Shown here one piece after another: positions 5,207 to 10,908 of a stretch of 10,908 nucleotides of DNA. The position numbers were made by a program, and so were the translations under genes. Source of the stretch: an uncultured Collinsella sp. (lineage in GTDB: Bacteria > Actinomycetota > Coriobacteriia > Coriobacteriales > Coriobacteriaceae); contig UQUG01000064.1 of assembly GCA_900544205.1 (NCBI GenBank), positions 1 to 10,908 on the forward strand, given 5' to 3'. The stretch's first letter is position 1. Each line of letters starts with the position of its first letter. The notes under the pieces were generated by a model. It was given only the letters and a program-made list of their open reading frames with translations, had not been told where the DNA came from and made no database searches.

Positions 5207-7342
5207 CTAATGGATAAGCTTGAAGTCCAAGTGCCCACGCGTGGTATTGACACGTGAGACCTCGATAATCACGCGCTGCCCCAGCTCGTAACGGGTGCCT
5301 GTGTCGGCGCCCGTCAGAGTAAGCGCGTCCTCGTCGAACTCGAACCACTCGTTGCCCAGGCTCTTAATCGAAACCAAGCCTTCGACCTGCGTCAGGTCCA
5401 AGCGCACAAAGAGGCCCATGCTGCTAACCCACGAGACGGTTCCGGCATAGCGCTCGCCCAGGCTATCCTCATAGTACTGGGCAATCTTGATCTTTTGCGT
5501 CGCATGGCTGGCGGCATCTGCCGCGCGCTCGGCATCGCTACATGCGCGGCAGATCTGCGGCAGAATGCGCGGCAGCGACTCGCGCCCCTTGCCGATCAGC
5601 CACGGCGTACGGACCAAGGCGTCCTTGCCGCCGAGCTGCTCATAGGCCAACTGCAGTTTGAGCACGCGGTGCACCACCAGATCGGGATAGCGACGGATGG
5701 GACTCGTAAAGTGACAGTAGCACGGCGCGGCGAGCGCAAAGTGGCCCTCGTTGCGCGGCTTGTACAGCGCGCGCTGCATGCTGCGCAGAAGCAGCGTGTT
5801 AACGAGCGGTGCGTTGGCCGAACCGGCGGCAGCATCAACTGCAGCCTGCAGCTCATCGGGGCTCCCCAGGGCAATACCGGCAGCACGGCGATCGTCGATG
5901 ATGCCTAGCTGCGCCAACGCAACGGCAGCACCGTGCAGGCTATCGGGGCTCGGATCCTCATGCACGCGATAGCAGGCCTCGATATCACGGTCTGCCAGCC
6001 ACTCTGCAACGCACTCGTTGGCGAGCAGCATGGCTTCCTCGATAAGCGACGTGGCACACGAACGCTCACGCGCCACAATCTGCACGGGCACTCCGTCCTC
6101 ATCCAATAGAGCGCGAATCTCGGCCGTGTCAAAATCGACTGAGCCGCGGGCGCGACGAATACGACGGCGAAGTTCGGCGAGTTCGTTAGCGGCGACAAGG
6201 AAATCGCCGAGGTCGATGTTGTAGCCGCGGGCAGTCTCCTCGCACGCAAGACCGCGCTCAAGCGTTTCCTCGCGCGAGGCCTCGGCAGCCGCAACATCCT
6301 CGGCCGCACCCTCCAGCACCGAATACTCAACCGCACCGGCACGCACCAGCAGCGCCTCGGCGCCGTCATAGTCCATACGCACACGCGAGCGAATCACGCT
6401 GGGGTACGGATCGTAATGCCGCACGCGACCCTGCTCATCGAGCTCGATATCGACGGTAAACGCAAGACGGTCCTCGTCAGGGCGAAGCGAGCACAGGTCA
6501 CAGGACAGGCGTTCGGGCAGCATGGGAAGCACGCGATCGGCCAGATACACCGATGTCGTACGATGGCGAGCCTCAAGATCGATATGCCCGTCCCAAGCCA
6601 CATAGTGTGAAACGTCGGCGATATGCACACCCAGCTTGTAGCCACCCTCGGGCGTGCGCTCCAACGAAATGGCATCGTCAAAGTCGCGCGCGTCGACCGG
6701 GTCGATCGTGATGACAAAGCGGTCGCGCAGATCGCGACGGAGCGGGTCCTTAAGCGCCGCGGACACATCGAGCGAAAGCCCCTCGGCCTCGTCCAGCGCG
6801 GCCTCGGGATAGCTATCGGTATAGCCGTAACGCGCCATCACATATTGAACGCCCAAATCGGGCGCGTCATCTCCGCCAATGCGGCGCTCGATCGTCACGG
6901 TGCCCGATTCCAGGCGCGTCGGGTAGGTCAAAATGCGCGCGACAACAGCATCACCCGGGTGGACACCCAGGCGATCCGCCGAGGTATCCTCGGGCAGAAT
7001 GAAGAAGTCGGCCTTCAGACGCGAATCGAGCGGCTCGATCACACCGAGCGGACCGGCGGTCTGGTACGTACCCACTACGCTTATGGCTGCGCGCTCAACC
7101 ACGCCTTCGATCACGGCGCGCCGCTCACCGTGCGGGCTGTTCTTAATGCTCACGGCAACGGTATCGCCATCCATAATCTCGCGCTTGCCACGGCCCATGA
7201 CCTTGTAGTCGCCATTCTCGGTTATGACATAGGCACTGTGCTCATGGAGCTGCACGCGCCCGGTCAGGCTCGGACGGCGTTCGCTGCGCACCGGCCCGCG
7301 TTTATTGCGAGCTCCACGCTTATGCTTGTTATTGCGCCCCAT
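5207..7342 (-). CDS. rnr: Ribonuclease R (RNB-family 3'-5' exoribonuclease)
   Basis: A 711-residue processive 3'-5' exoribonuclease that degrades structured RNA and, in studied bacteria, works with SmpB-tmRNA on faulty mRNAs. Domains in order: a short basic N-tail (1-25), two cold-shock RNA-binding domains (about 25-160), the RNB catalytic domain (about 200-560) and a C-terminal S1 domain (about 629-708). The active-site motif T-I-D-P-V-D-A-R-D-F-D-D is at 212-223, with Asp214, 220, 222 and 223 matching the four metal-binding Asp of RNase II/R. Y-R-V-H-E-D-P (458-464) and H-F-T-S-P-I-R-R-Y-P-D-L (544-555) are also intact. It lacks the extra N-terminal winged helix and the long Lys-rich C-tail of the roughly 800-residue E. 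coli enzyme. The ATG at 7342 has AGGAGG 4 bases before it. It follows ftsX after a terminator, so it must have its own promoter; TAGACT around 7375 is only a weak -10 candidate. Confidence 0.96.
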   Translation of the reverse strand: MGRNNKHKRGARNKRGPVRSERRPSLTGRVQLHEHSAYVITENGDYKVMGRGKREIMDGDTVAVSIKNSPHGERRAVIEGVVERAAISVVGTYQTAGPLGVIEPLDSRLKADFFILPEDTSADRLGVHPGDAVVARILTYPTRLESGTVTIERRIGGDDAPDLGVQYVMARYGYTDSYPEAALDEAEGLSLDVSAALKDPLRRDLRDRFVITIDPVDARDFDDAISLERTPEGGYKLGVHIADVSHYVAWDGHIDLEARHRTTSVYLADRVLPMLPERLSCDLCSLRPDEDRLAFTVDIELDEQGRVRHYDPYPSVIRSRVRMDYDGAEALLVRAGAVEYSVLEGAAEDVAAAEASREETLERGLACEETARGYNIDLGDFLVAANELAELRRRIRRARGSVDFDTAEIRALLDEDGVPVQIVARERSCATSLIEEAMLLANECVAEWLADRDIEACYRVHEDPSPDSLHGAAVALAQLGIIDDRRAAGIALGSPDELQAAVDAAAGSANAPLVNTLLLRSMQRALYKPRNEGHFALAAPCYCHFTSPIRRYPDLVVHRVLKLQLAYEQLGGKDALVRTPWLIGKGRESLPRILPQICRACSDAERAADAASHATQKIKIAQYYEDSLGERYAGTVSWVSSMGLFVRLDLTQVEGLVSIKSLGNEWFEFDEDALTLTGADTGTRYELGQRVIIEVSRVNTTRGHLDFKLIH

Positions 7343-7417
7343 GGCGCCTCCTAACTATCGATTGCGAACTCCAAAGAGTCTACCCAAATGATTCGCTTTC
7401 CTGCCGTCCCCTAGGGA

Positions 7418-7455
7418 TCAAAAAACGGGCCGCCTCATAAGAGACGACCCGTTGG
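7418..7455 (-). terminator. Rho-independent terminator of ftsE-ftsX
   Basis: The 13-base arms 7424-7436 and 7441-7453 pair throughout (two G-U pairs on the RNA) around a 4-base loop. Six T residues follow on the minus strand (7420-7425). It lies about 24 bases past the ftsX stop and separates ftsEX from rnr. Confidence 0.92.
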
Positions 7456-7477
7456 AAGGGATGAATTCCAGGCATGC

Positions 7478-8398
7478 CTACACGCGCAGATAGCGGCGCA
7501 TGGCGATGGCAGAACCAAAGAGACCGATAATCACGCCGACCAGAATCAGCGCAGCATAGGTCACCAGGTAGTACTGCATCGGCAGGGCAAACGACATCCA
7601 GCCGATGCTCTCCTGCAGACGCGGAATCATCAGATTGCGCAGCAGCTCCAGAACGCCGATGGAAAGCAGCGAGCCCAAAATGGCCTGCAGTACGCCCTCG
7701 GTGATAAACGGGCCACGAATGAAGCCGTTGCTGGCACCGACCAGACGCATAATCGCAATCTCACGACGACGCGCCGTAATGGACAGGCGAATCGTGTTGT
7801 TGATGAAGATGAATGCGATAAAGGTCAGAAGGCCAACGAGCACCACAGCGGCGATGCGGATGTAGTTGGTCACCTGGAACAGGCGGCTCACTTCCTCCTG
7901 GCCGTACAGCACGCTCGCGTTGACGTCGCCGTCATCCGCGATCTTCTGGAAATCGGCATCCTTCTTGAGCTTCTCTGCCGTGCTCTCGACCTTGGACGGA
8001 TCGTCCATCTCAATAGCGAAGGAAGCCGGCAGCGGGTTCTGGCCATCGAGCGCGCTCATGGTGGCGTCGGCGTTGCCCGACATCTTGCTCGTATACTCGG
8101 CCAGCGCGTCGTCCTTGTCCTTATAGGTCACGGACTTGACGTTATTCCACGTCTTAAGCTCGGCCTCAAAAGCCTGAACATCGGCCTGATCGGCGTCATC
8201 GCTAATGAACGCGTTGATGACAACCTGATCCTCGACGGTGCCGATCACGGAGTTCAGCATCGCGGAGCCCATGATAAACAGGCCGATGATAAACAGCGAA
8301 AGGAAGATCGTGATGACGGCGCCGAGCGAGGTAGTCCAGTTACGGAAGAAGTGGCTGATTGCCTCTTTGAAGGAGTAGCCCACGTTAGTTGGTGCCAT
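7478..8398 (-). CDS. ftsX: Cell division ABC transporter-like permease FtsX
   Basis: A 306-residue membrane protein, the partner of FtsE. FtsEX does not import a substrate; it passes ATP-driven conformational change to peptidoglycan hydrolases at the septum or sidewall. Topology fits the family: a cytoplasmic N-terminus with S-F-K-E-A-I-S-H-F-F-R-N-W (9-21), TM1 about 26-50, a large extracellular domain about 55-175, TM2 about 180-202, TM3 about 231-256 and TM4 about 278-300, ending R-R-Y-L-R-V. The FtsX/MacB-type motif R-R-R-E-I-A-I-M-R-L-V-G-A-S (210-223) follows TM2. The ATG overlaps the end of ftsE by 14 bases and has GGGAGG about 11 bases upstream, so translation is probably coupled. The hydrolase partner is not in the window. 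Confidence 0.97.
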   Translation of the reverse strand: MAPTNVGYSFKEAISHFFRNWTTSLGAVITIFLSLFIIGLFIMGSAMLNSVIGTVEDQVVINAFISDDADQADVQAFEAELKTWNNVKSVTYKDKDDALAEYTSKMSGNADATMSALDGQNPLPASFAIEMDDPSKVESTAEKLKKDADFQKIADDGDVNASVLYGQEEVSRLFQVTNYIRIAAVVLVGLLTFIAFIFINNTIRLSITARRREIAIMRLVGASNGFIRGPFITEGVLQAILGSLLSIGVLELLRNLMIPRLQESIGWMSFALPMQYYLVTYAALILVGVIIGLFGSAIAMRRYLRV

Positions 8399-9605
8399 AG
8401 TTGCCGTAACCTCCCCTCTCCTGGTCGCGGATAACGTGGCCGCCCTCGAGGGCGATCACGCGACGGTGCATGCTATCGACCATCTCGCGGTCGTGCGTGG
8501 CGACGATCACGGTGGTGCCGGTGCGGTTAATACGCTCGAGCAACTTCATGATGCCCAGCGAGATCGCCGGGTCGAGGTTGCCCGTCGGCTCGTCGCAGAT
8601 CAGCAGCGGCGGACGGTTGACCATAGCGCGGGCGACGGCAACGCGCTGCTGCTCGCCACCGGAAAGCTGGTCGGGCAGCGAGTCCATCTGATCGGCCAGA
8701 CCGACCAGACGCAGCACCTCGGGCACCTGGCTGCGAATGACGCCCTTGGGCTTGCCGATGCACTGCAGGGCAAACGCCACGTTTTCGTAGGCGGTCTTTT
8801 GCGGCAAAAGCTTAAAGTCCTGGAACACGGCGCCAATCTGGCGGCGCAGGAACGGAACCTTGCGGTTCTTGATCTTCATGAGGTCCTGACCGGCAACAAG
8901 GATGCGGCCGCTCGTCGGCTTAACGTCGCGGTTGAGCGTCGACAGCAGCGTGGTCTTGCCCGAACCGGAGTGACCGACCAGGAAGACGAACTCGCCCGGA
9001 TAGATCTCGATGTTGATGTCGTCGAGTGCGGGCTTGTTGGGCTGTGCCGGATAGATCTTGGTGACATGCTCCATAAGGATGACGGGCTCGACACCGGCCT
9101 GCTTGGCCATCTTCTTGCGGCTGGCCTGCGGATCGATGGGCGCGAACACCGACGTAAAATCGGGGTTGTTGAGCGCGTTATCGAGGCTTGCGACCTCGGC
9201 CGCCTGATCGCTCTCGACCACCGGGGCAGCAGGCTGCGTGGGGTCGGGAATAGCGGCAAAGAGACCGGACTGCGCAGGCTGAGGAGCCGGCGTCGCAGGG
9301 GCCAAGGGGTCGGGAATGCCGGCCATGGTAGGCTGCGGCGTGGCGGCACCAGCCTGAGGCTGCTCCACGCGAGCGGTCACGGCCTGAACGGGCTCAAAAC
9401 CCGCCGTGCCGGAAAGCGCGACATCGCTGGTTGGATTGTAGGCAAGGGGATCGGATGCCGGCTGTGCCTGATCTGCCGGCTGAGCGGGGGCCTGAGCAAC
9501 AGGCTGGCCCTCTGAATCCGGAGTGGCGAAACGACTGCCCTGGACGCCTGCCTGCGTCTTGGGGGCATCATCGCCCGCACCGGAGGTACGGAAGTGGTTA
9601 CCCAC
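8385..9605 (-). CDS. ftsE: Cell division ATP-binding protein FtsE with a long N-terminal extension
   Basis: A 406-residue protein. The C-terminal part (about 172-400) is a complete FtsE ATPase: Walker A G-H-S-G-S-G-K-T-T (211-219), Q-loop F-Q-D (Gln262), signature L-S-G-G-E-Q-Q (314-320), Walker B L-L-I-C-D-E-P (334-340) and H-loop His371. It powers FtsX from the cytoplasmic face. Ordinary FtsE is about 220-230 residues. Here residues 1 to about 170 are an Ala/Pro/Gln/Asp-rich low-complexity region with Q-P-A-D-Q-A-Q-P-A and two related segments, G-I-P-D-P-L-A-P (96-103) and A-I-P-D-P-T-Q-P (118-125). Just before the ATPase is a basic patch, S-R-K-K-M-A-K (162-168). The extension is in frame without stops and the GTG start has a good AAGGAG, so it looks genuine; an internal ATG at 9110 has no separated ribosome site. 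The extension could tether FtsE to divisome partners (inference). Confidence 0.95.
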   Translation of the reverse strand: MGNHFRTSGAGDDAPKTQAGVQGSRFATPDSEGQPVAQAPAQPADQAQPASDPLAYNPTSDVALSGTAGFEPVQAVTARVEQPQAGAATPQPTMAGIPDPLAPATPAPQPAQSGLFAAIPDPTQPAAPVVESDQAAEVASLDNALNNPDFTSVFAPIDPQASRKKMAKQAGVEPVILMEHVTKIYPAQPNKPALDDINIEIYPGEFVFLVGHSGSGKTTLLSTLNRDVKPTSGRILVAGQDLMKIKNRKVPFLRRQIGAVFQDFKLLPQKTAYENVAFALQCIGKPKGVIRSQVPEVLRLVGLADQMDSLPDQLSGGEQQRVAVARAMVNRPPLLICDEPTGNLDPAISLGIMKLLERINRTGTTVIVATHDREMVDSMHRRVIALEGGHVIRDQERGGYGNYGTN

Positions 9606-9610
9606 TGGTG

Positions 9611-9616
9611 CTCCTT
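9611..9616 (-). promoter_or_regulatory. Ribosome binding site supporting the GTG start of ftsE
   Basis: AAGGAG on the minus strand lies 5 bases before the GTG at 9605. It decides for the long form of FtsE over internal starts near the ATPase domain. Confidence 0.8.
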
Positions 9617-9650
9617 ATCGTCGTGCGTTTAAACTACATGAGCGCTTAGT

Positions 9651-9679
9651 ATTTTAGCAGCATTAGCTTTGCTGCACAT
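9651..9679 (-). promoter_or_regulatory. Weak candidate ftsE promoter with an inverted repeat in its spacer
   Basis: TAAAAT (9651-9656) could be a -10. The hexamer 17 bases upstream, ATGTGC (9674-9679), is a poor -35. The spacer is largely an inverted repeat, GCAGCA-N7-TGCTGC (9657-9675), a possible operator. Evidence is weak. Confidence 0.3.
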
Positions 9680-9709
9680 AAGAAGCATGGCGTGCTTAGG
9701 GATCCCGTC

Positions 9710-9832
9710 GGCCGTGCACAGGGTTACTCTCCAAATCGTCCTCGGACATGTCGGAGCCCCCGCTGCGCACTACGTGCGGCGGGGGCTCCTCCGTCCTGCG
9801 GAAAGATTTGGAGAGTAACCCTGTGTCCGGCC
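9710..9832. repeat. Large nested palindrome
   Basis: The outer arms 9717-9737 (begins CACAGGGTTACTCTCC) and 9805-9825 are perfectly complementary over 21 bases. They extend outward across two mismatches into GGCCG/CGGCC, so the arms span 28 bases. Inside, a second perfect 11-bp stem, GGAGCCCCCGC (9753-9763) with GCGGGGGCTCC (9779-9789), is capped by GCAC/GTGC. The two linkers between outer and inner stems are each about 15 bases and do not pair with each other, giving a long cruciform with one internal loop. There is no T-run at either end and no obvious target-site duplication. Function unknown: MITE-like element, structured RNA or protein-binding site are all possible. Confidence 0.85.
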
Positions 9833-9872
9833 TGCGATAACTAAGGGGTCGCCGCGTTTTACTTGGGGTGCT

Positions 9873-9920
9873 GCATATACAAAGTTGGAAGGGTCTGAAT
9901 TGCGCTTTGTCGATATATGC
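9873..9920. repeat. Bulged inverted repeat
   Basis: GCATATA (9873-9879) plus CAAAG (9880-9884) pairs with CTTTG (9905-9909) and TATATGC (9914-9920). The only irregularity is a 4-base bulge, TCGA. It lies between the nested palindrome and the REP-like copy. Could be part of a leader RNA or a further repeat element. Confidence 0.4.
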
Positions 9921-9959
9921 CCTTTTCCCTGATGGGACCGTGCTTGAGGGGCGTCTTCA

Positions 9960-10030
9960 TAAGTTGCGGTGAAATAGGGACTGTTTTACCAGTTAAAAGG
10001 TCTAATCAGTCCCTATTTCACCGCAACTTA
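9960..10030. repeat. REP-like palindromic repeat, copy 2 (perfect arms)
   Basis: The 24-base arms 9960-9983 (begins TAAGTTGCGGTGAAATAGGG) and 10007-10030 are perfectly complementary and enclose a 23-base loop. Arm length, arm sequence and loop length match the element at 787-853, which lies in the opposite orientation. The left flank CAT before AAGTTGC is shared too. It ends 87 bases before the zinc-ribbon start. It has no T-tract, so it is not a normal terminator. Confidence 0.9.
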
Positions 10031-10117
10031 AATTAAGGCTAATTGTTGCGTAACTCGAATTTGAATTATCGCTTTACATTGGCCTCAATAGGAACGTCTA
10101 TGGTTGTGGGGGCTGGT

Positions 10118-10819
10118 ATGAATTGTCCTTATTGTGGTGCTGAGTTGCGCAATGGCGTGAGGTATTGCACAACATGTGGGGTTGCCATCCATGGCATGTC
10201 GACTAATTCTGCAATTCGGGTAAAGCCTCGGAATCACATTGCGGTTGTTCTTACCTGCATGTTGGCAATTGCCATTGTCGGCGGCAGTTGTTTGGGTCTT
10301 CATCTGCGGCAAGCATTGTCTTGTTTTATATCGGCTCATTCGGAGCATGCTATTGTGCTCAACATCTCTGCCGCGGGTTGGGATACCGATAGCGGGGCCT
10401 CACGTGTCCCGATACACATTACGGGCAAGACCGTCGACGAGATAACGGTCGACAAAGTTGAGTTCGTCGCCTCCGACGGTTCCGGTATCAGCCTCATTCA
10501 AGGTGTGTACACGCTCGAGGCGGCAGGTTCCCCCATCGCCACTGATGGCAAGATTTATCAAATTCCCTGTACGAGCGTGACGCTCGTCCTCGACGATGTC
10601 TTTGCCGCAGGCGAAACGATCGATCTCGCCGAGCTCGCTGAGCAGGATTCGATACTCACCTTCTGCCCCATCGATGCCGGCGATATGACTAACAACGAAA
10701 TCTATGATGTCGCCCTACTCGCCATGACATATAAAGGCGACGACGCCCCTGATGTTGCCGCACTGTGCCAGGCAGCAATCAATCGTCGTGCCGCCGCCAG
10801 CATGTTAGCGTCGGAATAA
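10118..10819 (+). CDS. Zinc-ribbon single-pass membrane protein of unknown function
   Basis: A 233-residue protein from the ATG at 10118 (GGGGG 5 bases upstream). An in-frame ATG at 10100, with AGGA 6 bases before it, would add M-V-V-G-A-G. Residues 1-21 form a zinc ribbon, M-N-C-P-Y-C-G...Y-C-T-T-C-G, with Cys3, 6, 17 and 20. One hydrophobic span (about 41-62) follows a basic linker, so the ribbon should be cytoplasmic and the remaining 165 residues outside. The outer part looks beta-rich, with V-P-I-H-I-T-G-K-T-V-D (98-108), G-V-Y-T-L-E-A-A-G-S-P-I (129-140) and G-K-I-Y-Q-I-P (144-150), then an acidic helical end. I recall similar 'zinc-ribbon plus extracellular domain' proteins in Coriobacteriia but cannot name a function. 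The first third uses many T-ending codons (TGT, GGT, GTT), unlike the C-ending codons of the remainder and of the window. No operon partner is seen. Confidence 0.85.
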   Translation: MNCPYCGAELRNGVRYCTTCGVAIHGMSTNSAIRVKPRNHIAVVLTCMLAIAIVGGSCLGLHLRQALSCFISAHSEHAIVLNISAAGWDTDSGASRVPIHITGKTVDEITVDKVEFVASDGSGISLIQGVYTLEAAGSPIATDGKIYQIPCTSVTLVLDDVFAAGETIDLAELAEQDSILTFCPIDAGDMTNNEIYDVALLAMTYKGDDAPDVAALCQAAINRRAAASMLASE

Positions 10820-10833
10820 TTTAGCCAAATATA

Positions 10834-10870
10834 GTCGGCCGAGATTGACCAATCCCGGCCGACCCATTTT
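10834..10870 (+). terminator. Rho-independent terminator of the zinc-ribbon gene
   Basis: The 13-base arms 10834-10846 (GTCGGCCGAGATT) and 10851-10863 pair with one A/C mismatch around a GACC loop. CCATTTT follows, starting 15 bases after the stop codon. The remaining 38 bases of the window show nothing recognisable. Confidence 0.8.
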
Positions 10871-10908
10871 AGCCAACACGCCCGCATCTATGACTTTCCT
10901 ATCGCTTC

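Larger units (their letters stand above)
9606..10117. other. Palindrome-rich divergent intergenic region
   Basis: No protein-coding gene is credible in these 512 bases between ftsE (minus) and the zinc-ribbon gene (plus). It holds, left to right: the ftsE leader and candidate promoter, a nested inverted repeat (9710-9832), a bulged inverted repeat (9873-9920), the second REP-like palindrome (9960-10030) and an AT-richer leader of the plus gene. No transposase remnant or tRNA is seen. The divergent layout means these hairpins are not needed as terminators for either flanking gene. Confidence 0.8.

Noticed and set aside
6623..7354. 243-codon plus-strand open frame opposite rnr
   Set aside because: Antisense to the RNase R cold-shock and RNB regions, with no recognisable features of its own.
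8436..9515. 359-codon plus-strand open frame opposite ftsE
   Set aside because: It is antisense to conserved FtsE motifs. Lack of stops follows from high GC; no domain or ribosome site supports it.
9710..9832. Integron attC site
   Set aside because: The overall size and palindromic form fit, but the terminal core does not match GTTRRRY/RYYYAAC and there is no integrase or cassette gene nearby.
9710..9832. Ordinary intrinsic terminator
   Set aside because: No T-tract on either strand after the outer or inner stem, and both flanking genes point away from it.
10043..10099. TTG start for the zinc-ribbon protein at 10043
   Set aside because: No ribosome site, it begins only 12 bases past a palindrome, and the added residues are unlike the usual M-x-C-P-x-C-G beginning.
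1..10908. CRISPR array or phage-defence operon
   Set aside because: No regularly spaced direct repeats, Cas genes or toxin-antitoxin pairs were seen. The only repeats are the two distant palindromes and single inverted repeats.

Overview
The window looks like chromosomal DNA from an anaerobic, high-GC Gram-positive bacterium of the class Coriobacteriia, most plausibly a gut Collinsella-like organism. This is inference from four points: the actinobacterial-type linkage of ftsE-ftsX with smpB; a strict-anaerobe type flavin reductase/rubredoxin pair; G/C-ending codons in most genes; and typical short intergenic spaces. No database search was possible, so the genus is tentative.

Almost everything is on the minus strand and reads right to left. 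From the right end of that series: ftsE (8385-9605, with a very long disordered N-terminal extension) overlaps ftsX (7478-8398) and is closed by a strong terminator at 7418-7455. RNase R (rnr, 5207-7342) follows with its own terminator-like hairpin at 5151-5180. Next come an orphan small serine recombinase (4424-5029) with inverted repeats just upstream of it, a VanZ-family membrane protein (3737-4318) and an ArsC/Spx-like (YusI-type) thioredoxin-fold protein (3255-3614). One small gene on the plus strand (2772-3182) faces them. Then come tRNA-Gln(CUG) and tRNA-Glu(CUC) with a promoter and a terminator, a TPR protein (1326-2243) overlapping smpB (866-1336), a palindromic repeat and the smpB-side terminator. 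At the left edge are a flavin reductase (156-659) and the start of a rubredoxin (1-67), which together look like a split high-molecular-weight rubredoxin.

The right end (9606-10117) is a 512-base divergent intergenic region unusually full of palindromes. It holds a nested inverted repeat with 21-bp perfect outer arms (9710-9832), a bulged hairpin (9873-9920) and a perfect 24-bp-arm hairpin (9960-10030). The last belongs to the same sequence family as the palindrome at 787-853, including the sequence of its loop. A plus-strand zinc-ribbon single-pass membrane protein (10118-10819) with a clear terminator follows.

Functionally the window combines cell division and peptidoglycan-hydrolase control (FtsEX) with RNA decay and ribosome rescue (RNase R, SmpB), two translation tRNAs, an anaerobic redox pair, and an inserted-looking recombinase/VanZ/ArsC block between rnr and smpB. 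The observations I would chase first are the two-copy palindrome family, the nested palindrome, the FtsE extension and the recombinase-associated repeats.
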